This document shows positions 1 to 7,350 of a stretch of DNA of 14,475 nucleotides, one piece after another. Under the pieces are notes generated by a model. It made no database searches. It was not told the origin of the DNA and worked only from the letters and a program-made list of their open reading frames with translations. Both the position numbers and the translations under genes were made by a program. The stretch comes from an uncultured Kangiella sp. (GTDB lineage: Bacteria; Pseudomonadota; Gammaproteobacteria; Enterobacterales; DSM-103792): assembly GCA_946481205.1 (NCBI GenBank), contig CAMLNB010000078.1, forward strand, positions 1 through 14,475, written 5' to 3'. Position 1 is the first letter of the stretch. Each line of letters opens with the position of its first letter.

Positions 1-147
1 GTGGCTCGGGTAGGGATGGGCGATTTATACCGGGGCGGGATCGGTGGGGTCAACTTTTTGTCTTGATGTCCGAGCAGCGACGAGGTGTTCCACTCCCCCC
101 CATGTCAGGGGGAGGGGGCATAAACGAAATGCAGTTTGCTAGCTGAA
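1..147. other. Noncoding G-rich left edge
   Basis: No credible gene is seen here. The first 50 bases carry several runs of three or four G on the plus strand. A C-tract followed by a G-tract around 94-118 can fold into a hairpin. The 11-mer cagggggaggg at 106-116 recurs in the same orientation at 805-815, on the far side of the composite repeat. Short open frames running into the repeat have repetitive, Arg-rich translations without domain character and are treated as spurious. Confidence 0.6.
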
Positions 148-240
148 GCTCTTCTCGTAATTCGAGAGTGCCGGTTCGCGCACCGGCGGGCGCCTTACTT
201 TTCTTGCTCGTGCAAGAAAAGTAAGCAAAAGAACACGCCC
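148..240 (+). repeat. Left inverted arm of the composite repeat
   Basis: This arm contains the terminal 11-mer at 148-158 and a perfect 14-bp palindrome at 194-225. The stem arms are 194-207 and 212-225, around a tcgt loop. The block 183-240 aligns imperfectly to the reverse complement of 661-717. The internal hairpin lacks an adjoining T-run that would make it an obvious terminator. Confidence 0.6.
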
Positions 241-572
241 CAGCGCGCCCGGATTGTTCCGTTGCTTCGGAGACACCGCCCGCCGTTCACGCGCCAGTGG
301 CTTCGGGCACGCACTGATGCGGCGTCCTGCCTTATCAGTGCTGCGCTGGCGTCCCTGCCAGCGCACCCGGCCACTGTCACGTGCCCGTCGGCTGGCGCGA
401 ATGGGGGCCCCGTGTTCTAGCAGAGCCAGCTGCTTCGGCCGTTTCGCTTTTGTTTAGTTTTGCGCGCAGTGTGCCTTTGACTTTTTCCGCCCGTTCGACG
501 AGCCGAGCAGCGGAATGGAGTCTGGGTTAACAGCCCGTAGCGCAGCGAAGGGGCGAGGCAGGAAGCCGAAGC

Positions 573-608
573 CTTTTCTGACTGTACAAGGATGTACTGT
601 CAGAAAAG
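573..608. repeat. Central hairpin of the composite repeat
   Basis: The arms 573-588 and 593-608 pair over 16 positions with one mismatch (position 583) around a four-base loop. A stem this long within non-coding DNA supports structural conservation of the element rather than coding function. In RNA it would form a stable stem-loop in either orientation. Confidence 0.55.
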
Positions 609-660
609 CCCCAGACGGAATGAGCAGCGCAGGGAACCGTGCGAAGCACGGCTCGGAGCC

Positions 661-768
661 GGGCATGTTTCTTTGGGTCCTTTCTTTCGCAAAGAAAGGA
701 CCTCGCCCGCCGGGGCGAGACCCGGCAAACCAGCCGGCTGAGTAATTGCGGAAATAAACGAGAAGAGC
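661..768 (-). repeat. Right inverted arm of the composite repeat
   Basis: A 12-bp perfect palindrome lies at 676-702 (arms 676-687 and 691-702, three-base loop). It is followed by a second overlapping hairpin at 702-719 (arms 702-708 and 713-719). The arm aligns in inverted orientation with 181-240, and its outer end (758-768) is the exact reverse complement of 148-158. Confidence 0.6.
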
Positions 769-857
769 AGTGCGGCAATGCCTCCAGCCCAAACCCTCAC
801 CTAGCAGGGGGAGGGATATGCGCCCTACACCGATAAGCTGGTTCGGGTCGACCAGAT

Positions 858-1418
858 CTAGTCCTGCTTATTCCGAAAAACTTGGTTCAACATGGTTTTA
901 ACTTTTCTGTCAGTTTTTCTCTTTTCGAGGAAAAGCGGGAAAACTCGCCAAGCCAGCATGCCGTCGAGGCCCGGGCTCGGGACGAGGTTAAACATTGCGA
1001 TAACAAAATTGATAACTCCCATCACCGCAAGCACTCCACCAAAATGCCCAAACTTTGGTTCTGGCCAAAAAATCGCAATGACAAACACGGTCAACGCAAT
1101 TCCCAGTTGGACCAATACACCTCCCCACGCGATAACAACCTCATCCCATTCATAGTGAGGTGCCTCAAAACTGCATTTACCGTGAAAGTAAGAAACGTAA
1201 ATCTCTTCCACATCCAGCCCAAATCGTTTTGCCATCCAGGCATGACCAAGCTCGTGGCCGAGAATGATGCTGAAGTAGCCCAAAACCAAAATAGCGGAAT
1301 CGATTGGCGTTTTTATCGTCAACAACCAAATGAAAGCGCCAACAGCCAATGACATTTTGTGCAGGTATAGGGTGGCACCGAACGGCCTCCATTTTCTAAT
1401 TTTTATGTATGCACTCAT
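858..1418 (-). CDS. Membrane M50-family (site-2-protease-like) zinc metalloprotease
   Basis: This is a 186-residue integral membrane protein. Residues 55-59 read HELGH, the HExxH zinc motif with catalytic Glu56. Residues 144-153 read NLVPSPGLDG, matching the second M50 motif (NxxPxxxLDG), with Asp152 as the expected third zinc ligand. Hydrophobic stretches at about 23-35, 42-57, 95-118 and 125-147 fit a minimal M50 core with no PDZ or CBS domain. The family cleaves substrates within the membrane, but the substrate here cannot be inferred. I chose the ATG at 1418, behind a purine-rich GAAGAAAG; an in-frame TTG at 1436 is an alternative. It lies 33 bp after the aldehyde dehydrogenase stop and may be co-transcribed. 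Its DNA is clearly AT-richer than neighbouring genes (about 33% GC at its 5' end, about 47% around 1050), which suggests transfer or relaxed constraint. Confidence 0.85.
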   Translation of the reverse strand: MSAYIKIRKWRPFGATLYLHKMSLAVGAFIWLLTIKTPIDSAILVLGYFSIILGHELGHAWMAKRFGLDVEEIYVSYFHGKCSFEAPHYEWDEVVIAWGGVLVQLGIALTVFVIAIFWPEPKFGHFGGVLAVMGVINFVIAMFNLVPSPGLDGMLAWRVFPLFLEKRKTDRKVKTMLNQVFRNKQD

Positions 1419-1451
1419 TCTTTCTTCGCTTACCAAAAAAAGAGGTTTCGA

Positions 1452-2894
1452 TCACAGCTTAATACACACATTCTTCGCCTCAGTAAAAAACCTCAGCGCC
1501 TCCACCCCACCTTCCCGCCCAACCCCCGACTGCTTCACCCCACCAAACGGCGTCCGCAAATCCCTAAGCAGCCAACAATTAACCCAAACAATCCCGGACT
1601 CCAAAGCACCCGCCACCCGATGCGCCCGCTTCAAATCAGTCGTCCAGACACTCGCTGCCAAACCATAAGCCGTGCCGTTTGCGTAGCCAACCACTTCGTC
1701 TTCGGAATCAAACGGGGTAATCGTCGCGACCGGACCGAAAATTTCTTCCTGATTGGTGCGGCAATCCGGCGCCAGATTTTCAAACAGCGTCGGCGCAATA
1801 AACCAGCCATTCTGGCAGCGGCCTTCGGGCTTCACGGCATGGCCGCCGGTCAGCAGCCGGCCGCCTTCCTGTTTGGCGAGCTCGATATAGCTCAGCACTT
1901 TGTCGAAATGCGGTTTCGAGACGATGGCGCCTTGCTGATTGCCGGCATCCATCGGGTCGCCGACTTTCAGGTTTTTGACTTTGGCAACCAAGGCATCGCG
2001 GAATTGGTCGTAAATCGGCCGCTCGACATAGATGCGTGAACCACACAAGCAGATCTGGCCCTGGTTGCTGAAGGCGGCGCGGACGACTTCATTGACGGTT
2101 TGTTCGAAATCGCAATCGGCAAACACGACAGTTGGATTCTTGCCACCCAGCTCCAGCGACAGTTTCTTGAATTTGGGCGCCGCGATGCTGGCGATGTGTT
2201 CACCGGTTTTGGTGCCGCCGGTGAAGGAAATCGCTTTGATTTTCGGGTGCGAGACAATGGCGTTGCCACATTTGCCGCCAAGACCGTGAACAATGTTCAG
2301 CACGCCCGGCGGCAGGCCGACTTCGCGACAGATATTGGCGAGCAGGAATGCCGTCATCGGCGTCACTTCACTGGGCTTGGCAACCACGCAATTGCCGGCG
2401 GCCAGTGCAGGGGCGATTTTCCAGGTGAACAGATACAGCGGCAGATTCCACGGGCTGATGCAGCCGACCACGCCGATCGGATCGCGCAGCGTGTAATTGA
2501 TGGCGACATCGGGCATGTGGTGGCTTTCGCTCGGCCATTGGGTGATGGCGTGGGCGAAGAAGCGGAAGTTGTGCGCAGCGCGCGGAATGTCGACCGATTT
2601 GGCCAGCCAGATCGGTTTGCCGTTGTCCATGCTTTCGGCTTCGGCCAGCGCATCGTTCCAGTGTTCGAGTTTGTCGGCGATGACGTTGAGCAGACGCGCG
2701 CGTTCATCAAGGCTGGTGCGCTTCCAGGCCGGAAACGCCGCTTGCGCGGCTTGCACGGCGAGCTCGACATCGGCGGCGTCGGAGTCGGCGATGCGCGAAT
2801 AGATTTCACCGGTTGCCGGTTCGTAATTGTCGAGCCAGCTGTTGCTTTGCGCCGGCTGCAGTTCGCCGTTGATGTAATTCAGGATGTCGGTCAT
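1452..2894 (-). CDS. NAD-dependent aldehyde dehydrogenase, 2-aminomuconate/2-hydroxymuconate semialdehyde dehydrogenase type
   Basis: The 480-residue protein is of normal length for the aldehyde dehydrogenase superfamily, cytosolic, and has no signal peptide. Visible motifs are PWN (148-150, oxyanion Asn150), VAKPSE (171-176, cofactor), FTGG (224-227), LELGG with general base Glu248, the FxNxGQxC segment with nucleophile Cys282, and EEIFGP (383-388). The C-terminal NCWLLRDLRTPFGG (439-452) is typical of the ALDH8/HMSD-type branch, which oxidises ring-cleavage semialdehydes in kynurenine or catechol meta-cleavage pathways. Arg444 corresponds by spacing to a substrate-binding Arg described in the Pseudomonas 2-aminomuconate enzyme (from memory). 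The neighbouring upstream SDR gene, 68 bp away, supports a catabolic operon. The exact semialdehyde substrate is not decided by sequence. The Shine-Dalgarno (AGG, about 10 bases from the ATG) is weak. Confidence 0.88.
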   Translation of the reverse strand: MTDILNYINGELQPAQSNSWLDNYEPATGEIYSRIADSDAADVELAVQAAQAAFPAWKRTSLDERARLLNVIADKLEHWNDALAEAESMDNGKPIWLAKSVDIPRAAHNFRFFAHAITQWPSESHHMPDVAINYTLRDPIGVVGCISPWNLPLYLFTWKIAPALAAGNCVVAKPSEVTPMTAFLLANICREVGLPPGVLNIVHGLGGKCGNAIVSHPKIKAISFTGGTKTGEHIASIAAPKFKKLSLELGGKNPTVVFADCDFEQTVNEVVRAAFSNQGQICLCGSRIYVERPIYDQFRDALVAKVKNLKVGDPMDAGNQQGAIVSKPHFDKVLSYIELAKQEGGRLLTGGHAVKPEGRCQNGWFIAPTLFENLAPDCRTNQEEIFGPVATITPFDSEDEVVGYANGTAYGLAASVWTTDLKRAHRVAGALESGIVWVNCWLLRDLRTPFGGVKQSGVGREGGVEALRFFTEAKNVCIKL

Positions 2895-2933
2895 TGCGAA
2901 AAACCTGTAGGCCAGCGGGCACTTCCGCTCGGG

Positions 2934-2955
2934 CCCGCCTCGTTGCAGAGGCGGG
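2934..2955. promoter_or_regulatory. Intercistronic hairpin between the SDR and aldehyde dehydrogenase genes
   Basis: The eight-base arms 2934-2941 and 2948-2955 are perfectly complementary around a six-base loop, inside the 68-bp gap. There is no T-run after it on the minus strand, so it does not look like a full intrinsic terminator. A role in mRNA processing or partial attenuation is possible, but only the dyad is seen. Confidence 0.4.
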
Positions 2956-2962
2956 AATCACA

Positions 2963-3769
2963 TTACAAGCACAGCGTCCTGCCACCATCGACCGGGACAT
3001 TGATGCCGGACACATAACCGGCAGCGGGCGAGGCGAGGAACGCGATGACGTTGGCGAGCTCTTCCGGTTCGGCAAAGCGGCGCAGCGGAATGGTCAGTTT
3101 TTCTTCTTCTTCGATGTCATGGACCGAGACGCCGGCCTTCTGCGCCTTGTTGTTGAAAATGGCGTCGAGCCGGGTGGTCTTGGTAGCGCCGGGCAGCACG
3201 TTGTTGACGGTAATGCCGAACGGACCGAGTTCGCTGGCCAACGTCTTCGCCCAGTTGGCGACCGCGCCGCGGATGGTGTTGCTGACCCCAAGATTCGGGA
3301 TGGGCTGCTTCACCGAGGTCGAAATGACATTGACGATACGGCCATAGCCGGCCGCTTTCATGCCCGGTAGCAGCGCCTGCACCAGCAGCTGATTGCAGAT
3401 CAGGTGCTGTTCGAACGCAGCCAGAAACTGCGACGCCAGCGCGGTGTGGGCCGGGCCGGGCGCCGGGCCGCCGGTGTTGTTGATCAGAATCTGGCAGGCA
3501 TTGCCGGCGGCGAGGTAGCCATCGACAGCGCGCTGAACGTTATCCGGGTCACTGAAATCGGCAGACAGGCTATGGTGTAGTTGGTCGCCGGTTTTCGGCA
3601 GCGTGGTTAGCGCCTGGTCGAGCTTGGCCGGGTCGCGGGCCAGCAGGGTCACCGAGGCGCCGAGGCTGGCGAGGGCCTGGGCGCTGGCGAGGCCAATGCC
3701 TTGGCTGCTGCCGCAGACCAGGGCGCGGCGGCCGTCGAGCCGCAGGGATGCAATCAGGTTGGGGGTCAT
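2963..3769 (-). CDS. Atypical short-chain dehydrogenase/reductase (SDR) lacking the Tyr-Lys catalytic pair
   Basis: The protein has 268 residues, standard for a classical SDR, with a Rossmann fold. Residues 20-26 (GSSQGIG) correspond to TGxxxGIG, residues 97-102 (NNTGGP) replace the NNAG motif, and the C-terminus has the usual PxDGG block (259-263). Ser150 is in the catalytic Ser position, but 13 residues on, where YxxxK is expected, the sequence is S163-N-T-I-R167. This matches a known divergent branch (VKQPIxxLxxSNxxR), often annotated as 3-oxoacyl-ACP reductase. The true substrate, and whether it is redox-active, are unknown. I chose the ATG at 3769, preceded by GAGG at nine bases; upstream codons to 3859 have no SDR character. 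It heads the run with the aldehyde dehydrogenase and is divergent from the HD-GYP gene. Confidence 0.85.
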   Translation of the reverse strand: MTPNLIASLRLDGRRALVCGSSQGIGLASAQALASLGASVTLLARDPAKLDQALTTLPKTGDQLHHSLSADFSDPDNVQRAVDGYLAAGNACQILINNTGGPAPGPAHTALASQFLAAFEQHLICNQLLVQALLPGMKAAGYGRIVNVISTSVKQPIPNLGVSNTIRGAVANWAKTLASELGPFGITVNNVLPGATKTTRLDAIFNNKAQKAGVSVHDIEEEEKLTIPLRRFAEPEELANVIAFLASPAAGYVSGINVPVDGGRTLCL

Positions 3770-3929
3770 GTTCTGGTACCTCGATCTGAGGCGGCTATTT
3801 AAGCACAGCAAAACTCGAATGCAGTAAAGCTTAGGTGCAGCGGAATAGTACCCCGGCAAGCATTTGCCGGGTCACGGTACAATTGTGAGCCATAGAGAGA
3901 ATGGCCCACACGGGCATGAGCCGGAGTCG
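3770..3929. promoter_or_regulatory. Divergent intergenic region with a nested dyad
   Basis: These 160 bp separate the SDR (minus) and HD-GYP (plus) starts and should hold both promoters. A perfect 8-bp hairpin (arms 3852-3859 and 3864-3871) is nested inside a gtacc/ggtac outer dyad (3848-3852 and 3876-3880). TACAAT at 3878-3883 could serve as a plus-strand -10 box, but I see no good -35 at the right spacing. On the minus strand, the AT-rich run around 3795-3830 is the likeliest promoter area. No specific regulator site is recognised. Confidence 0.4.
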
Positions 3930-5201
3930 ATGAGTACACACGAGCTGTTCAAGAAGCGGATTGCTGTCACTGCCTTGAAGCCCGGCATGTTCGTGTGCGA
4001 ACTGGACCGCCCCTGGTCGCAGACGCCGTTCCTGTTCCAAGGGTTTCCGCTGTTGTCCGATGACGATGTGCTGGCGGTGCAGCTGCACTGCGAATATGTG
4101 TTCATCGACGAATCACGCGCCATCCAGATCGGCCACAAGCGCAGCCAGCTGACGCTGGTGCCCCGCGCGGGCGAGGCCGATGCCGAAGCCGGTTATTCCC
4201 CCCAAGTCAGTCTGGCCGAAGAGGCCGAACACGCCGGCTTTGTCCATGCCCACGGCAAGGCGGTGGTCGAAAAAGTATTCGACAGCATTCTTGGTGGCCA
4301 CGCCATTCGCGTGCAGGATTGCCGGATGCTGGTGCGGCAATGCGTCAGCAGCCTGGTGCGCAATGAAAACGCCCTGATTTGGTTTTCGCGGCTGAAAGCC
4401 CGCGACGAATACACCGCGCTGCACTGCCTCAGCGTGTCGGTGTTGGCGGCCGGTTTTGCCCGCTACCTCGGGCACAATGAAACCGAAATGGAAGAGATTG
4501 GTTTAGCCGGGCTGCTGCACGATGTCGGCAAGATCCAGCTCGATCAAACCATTCTGAACAAGCCGGAGCGGCTGAGTCCGGACGAGTACGAGCACGTCAA
4601 ACAGCATGCCGCGTTTGGTTATCAGCTGTTGCAACAACAGCAAGTCGGTGACTGGCCGTTGATCGCGGCGCACAGTCACCATGAGCGCTTGGATGGTCGC
4701 GGTTATCCGCAAGGGCTGACTGCGGAAGAAATTCCCTACGTTGCGCGCCTGATCGCCGTGGTGGATTGCTATGACGCGATCACTTCGCACCGGGTTTACG
4801 ATGCCGCGCGTTCGACCAACAAGGCGTTCAAGGTGCTGATGGAAGAAAGCGGCAAGCATTTCGATGCCGCACTGGTCGAGAAATTTGTCGAATGGATTGG
4901 TGTCTATCCGGTCGGCAGCATTGTTGAGTTGCACACCGGCGAAATCGGCATTGTCGTCTCGGTCAATCGCCAGCATCGTTTGAAGCCGGCGTTGGTGATT
5001 GTGCGTGACGAGCTGCAGTTTGTTTGCCAACCGCGTTACATCGATCTGGCGCTGAACATGCGCGACAAGCAGGGGCAGGTTTACCGCATCCGCGAAAGCC
5101 ACCCGAATCACGCATTCGGCATTGATATCCAGCAGTACGAGCGCCAAGGGCTGTTTACGGCGCGCTATCTGACTTTGGTGCCTGCTGCAGTAAACGAGTG
5201 A
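3930..5201 (+). CDS. HD-GYP domain c-di-GMP phosphodiesterase with N-terminal DUF3391
   Basis: This 423-residue soluble protein has no signal peptide or membrane span. Residues about 5-135 match the DUF3391 domain that commonly precedes HD-GYP (KKRIAVTALKPGMFV start, FID segment at 58-60). Residues about 150-330 are the HD-GYP domain: HD at 197-198 in LLHDVGK, Lys201, HH at 250-251 in HSHHERLDGRGYP, and the signature GYP at 258-260. Metal ligands and signature appear intact, so c-di-GMP hydrolysis to pGpG/GMP is expected. A C-terminal segment (330-423) of beta-rich sequence follows. The start at 3930 fits the DUF3391 family N-terminus. GGAG lies only three bases upstream, so initiation may be inefficient. 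An in-frame ATG at 3864 would add 22 non-homologous-looking residues. Its 3' end overlaps the convergent GGDEF-EAL gene by 47 bp. Confidence 0.9.
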   Translation: MSTHELFKKRIAVTALKPGMFVCELDRPWSQTPFLFQGFPLLSDDDVLAVQLHCEYVFIDESRAIQIGHKRSQLTLVPRAGEADAEAGYSPQVSLAEEAEHAGFVHAHGKAVVEKVFDSILGGHAIRVQDCRMLVRQCVSSLVRNENALIWFSRLKARDEYTALHCLSVSVLAAGFARYLGHNETEMEEIGLAGLLHDVGKIQLDQTILNKPERLSPDEYEHVKQHAAFGYQLLQQQQVGDWPLIAAHSHHERLDGRGYPQGLTAEEIPYVARLIAVVDCYDAITSHRVYDAARSTNKAFKVLMEESGKHFDAALVEKFVEWIGVYPVGSIVELHTGEIGIVVSVNRQHRLKPALVIVRDELQFVCQPRYIDLALNMRDKQGQVYRIRESHPNHAFGIDIQQYERQGLFTARYLTLVPAAVNE

Positions 5202-7350
5202 AATCGGCGATTGCCATCGGCCGGTAGAAATAATAGCCCTGCACCTCGTCGATGCCTTCGGCCTGGACCAGATCCAGCTGGGCTTCGGTTTCAACGCCTT
5301 CGGCGGTGATCTCCAGCAACAAAGCCCGGCACAGCGTCACAATCGACGACAGCAGCGCGCGGCCGCGTGGCGACATATCCAGATCGGAAATGAAGCTGCG
5401 GTCGATTTTGATCCGATCCAGCGGCAGTTCTTTCAGATAACTCAGCGACGAATAACCGGTGCCGAAATCGTCCAGTGCAATGCTGAAGCCGGCATCACGC
5501 AGCCGCTGCAACCGAGTCCGGGCAAAGCCCACGTCTTCAAGCAGAATCGATTCGGTGACTTCTAGTTCCAGCAAGCGTGCCGGCGCATCGCAGAGCCGAA
5601 TCGCTTCCTGTAGCACGTCAAACAGCAGTTCATCGCGCAGCTGCCGGCCTGATAGGTTGATCGCCAGGTTGATCGCTTTGCCAGCGCGCTGCCATTGCGC
5701 CAGCAAGCCAGCCGCCTCGCGGATCAACCAATGGCCGATCGGCACAATCAAACCGAGTTCTTCGGCCAGCGGAATAAAGGTTGCCGGTGGCACCCGGCCG
5801 ATCTCTTCCGGTTCCCAGCGTAACAATGCTTCGGCACCGGTGATGCCACGCGTGGCGAGGCGGATTTTCGGCTGCAGTGCCAGCGTGAACTCGCCGTTGT
5901 CGACCGCGCGCCGCAGCAGATTACTCAGCTTGACCCGGTGCAGCAGATTCTCGTTCATTTCCGGCCGGTAGCGGGCGTAGCGGTTGCGGCCATCACGTTT
6001 GGCGGCGTACATCGCGGCATCGGCTTGGCGCAGCAATTGGCTGGCATCAATGCCTTGCTCTGGCGCCAGCGTCACGCCGATGCTGGTGGTGATGGTCACC
6101 GGTTGATTGCTGAGCAGGAACGGCTCGTTCAGTGCGGCCAGCATTTTGTCGGCCACAACCAGGCATTCTTCGTTGCTTTGCGCCGGCTCCAGCAGTACGA
6201 CAAACTCATCGCCCCCCCAGCGCGCGATCAGATCGCGTTTGCGCAAAGTTTTCTGCAGGCGGTCGGCGACCAGTTGCAGCAGCTGATCACCGGCATTGTG
6301 GCCAAGGGCATCGTTGATTTCCTTGAAGCTGTCCAGATCTAGGAACAGCACCGCCAAGTGTTCATTGGCTTGCAGTTGTTGCACGTGTTGTTGCAAGCGC
6401 TCACTGAATTGTTGTCGGTTCGGTAGCTGGGTCAAGCTGTCGAATCGTGACAGCCGCTCGACATTTTCGGCCGCACGCTGGCGCTCGCTGATGTCGCGCA
6501 GCGACAGCACGATATGGCTCAGCTGGCCGCGACGATCAAACACTTGCGTGCTGCTGATTTCCAGCGGCACGTGATGGCCTTTGCGGTGGTGGCCGCTCAG
6601 TTCACCGTACCAGCTTTTCTGACTCAATACGGCTTGCCAGGGAAAAGTGCCGGCAGCGTCGCTAAGCAAATCGGCCAAACGAAGGCCGCCAATCTGGTGC
6701 AAATCGACCCCGAACAAATCGGTACAGGCCTGGTTGGCTTGCAGCACGCGTTGATCTGGTGTCAATACCAGAATGGCATCGCGGGTGTTGGCAAACGCCG
6801 CCGCCAGCAAACGCAAATGTGCTTCCGATTCGCGCTGCTGGGTCACATCTTTGCGGCTGCCGCTGACGCGCAGTGCCAGGCCATTGCTGTCACGCTCGAT
6901 GGCAGTGCCGCGGGTACGTACCCAGCACCAACCCTCAGCCGATTGCGCGCGGTATTCCGCGACGTAGTGTTCGGAATGGCCAAACAAATGGGCATTCCAG
7001 GCCAACATGACGTTGACCACGTCGTCTGGATGAATACGCGGCAACAGATCAAACCACAGCACGGTTTCGATCGTTTCATTGCCATCGGGGGTGAAGTAAT
7101 GCAGCCACATCGTGTCGCTGCTGGCCTCCCACTCCCAGATCATTTCACTACTGCCCCACAGGGCCAGTCGCAGTCGGCGCTGGGCGTCGGTCATATCGCC
7201 GACCGCTTGCTGCAGCGCTTGGTTGATGCCGTACAGCTCGCGCGATTTTTCGGTCAGCAGTTGCTCGGCGCTTTTGCGCGCTTCGCGCTCGCGTTCAAGC
7301 CGGCGTTGCAACAACGCCAGCTCCTGCTGCAGTTGCTCGGGAGAACTCAT
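5155..7350 (-). CDS. PAS-PAS-GGDEF-EAL c-di-GMP turnover enzyme, H-NOX-associated (HaCE-type)
   Basis: The protein has 731 residues and no membrane segment. The order is a coiled coil (about 1-55), PAS 1 (60-175), PAS 2 (178-292), GGDEF (300-460) and EAL (475-722). The cyclase signature GGDEF is at 379-383, with RxxD (370-373) five residues before it, the product-inhibition I-site. The EAL domain keeps E507-A-L-L-R-W, N565, E600, the DDFGTG loop (627-632), K648, D650, E684 and Q704, so both synthase and phosphodiesterase activities look intact. Its ATG overlaps the H-NOX stop as ATGA, implying translational coupling. H-NOX proteins encoded beside such enzymes are known (Legionella, Shewanella woodyi) to shift the cyclase/phosphodiesterase balance on NO binding; that role is inferred here from context. 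The PAS ligand is unknown. Confidence 0.93.
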   Translation of the reverse strand: MSSPEQLQQELALLQRRLEREREARKSAEQLLTEKSRELYGINQALQQAVGDMTDAQRRLRLALWGSSEMIWEWEASSDTMWLHYFTPDGNETIETVLWFDLLPRIHPDDVVNVMLAWNAHLFGHSEHYVAEYRAQSAEGWCWVRTRGTAIERDSNGLALRVSGSRKDVTQQRESEAHLRLLAAAFANTRDAILVLTPDQRVLQANQACTDLFGVDLHQIGGLRLADLLSDAAGTFPWQAVLSQKSWYGELSGHHRKGHHVPLEISSTQVFDRRGQLSHIVLSLRDISERQRAAENVERLSRFDSLTQLPNRQQFSERLQQHVQQLQANEHLAVLFLDLDSFKEINDALGHNAGDQLLQLVADRLQKTLRKRDLIARWGGDEFVVLLEPAQSNEECLVVADKMLAALNEPFLLSNQPVTITTSIGVTLAPEQGIDASQLLRQADAAMYAAKRDGRNRYARYRPEMNENLLHRVKLSNLLRRAVDNGEFTLALQPKIRLATRGITGAEALLRWEPEEIGRVPPATFIPLAEELGLIVPIGHWLIREAAGLLAQWQRAGKAINLAINLSGRQLRDELLFDVLQEAIRLCDAPARLLELEVTESILLEDVGFARTRLQRLRDAGFSIALDDFGTGYSSLSYLKELPLDRIKIDRSFISDLDMSPRGRALLSSIVTLCRALLLEITAEGVETEAQLDLVQAEGIDEVQGYYFYRPMAIADFTRLLQQAPKSDSAP

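Larger units (their letters stand above)
148..768. repeat. Composite palindromic repeat element, about 620 bp, MITE-like
   Basis: The segment starts with gctcttctcgt (148-158) and ends with its exact reverse complement (758-768), an 11-bp perfect terminal inverted repeat. Inside are longer imperfect inverted arms (about 181-240 and 661-719) that share an exact ccggcgggcg block, a central palindrome, and the tail aaagaa-ca-gccc. The core has another hairpin (573-608, 16-bp stem with one mismatch) and a small one at 637-651. Both strands carry overlapping short open frames, none with a recognisable domain. Similar palindrome-rich blocks with TTTCTTT/AAAGAAA motifs are, to my knowledge, dispersed in many gammaproteobacterial genomes. 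No target-site duplication was found immediately outside the termini, and no transposase is present, so mobility is an inference. Confidence 0.6.

Noticed and set aside
8..49. Possible G-quadruplex from G-runs on the plus strand
   Set aside because: One loop would be about 11 bases, outside the usual limit, and there is no gene or promoter context.
136..836. Several overlapping open frames of 60-110 codons on both strands across the left repeat region
   Set aside because: They coincide with palindromic repeats, have Arg/Pro/Cys-rich translations with no domain character and overlap one another in several frames; typical of spurious reading through dispersed repeats.
846..860. Adjacent restriction-site-like palindromes ggtcgacc and agatct, suggesting a cloning junction
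   Set aside because: The M50 gene ends naturally in this stretch and flanking DNA is continuous with the genome-like repeat; two six-base sites side by side can occur by chance.
2100..3017. 305-codon plus-strand open frame antisense to the aldehyde dehydrogenase
   Set aside because: The opposite strand has a full-length enzyme with all catalytic motifs; the antisense frame is a by-product of GC-biased codon use.
3770..3859. In-frame N-terminal extension of the SDR
   Set aside because: The added residues do not look like an SDR or a signal peptide, and the ATG at 3769 has a good ribosome site.
3881..3890. aattgtgagc, resembling half of the lac operator
   Set aside because: Only one half-site without the second arm; a ten-base match is expected by chance and no LacI-type gene is nearby.
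4503..5294. 263-codon minus-strand open frame antisense to the HD-GYP gene
   Set aside because: The plus strand encodes intact HD and GYP motifs here; the antisense frame lacks domain features.
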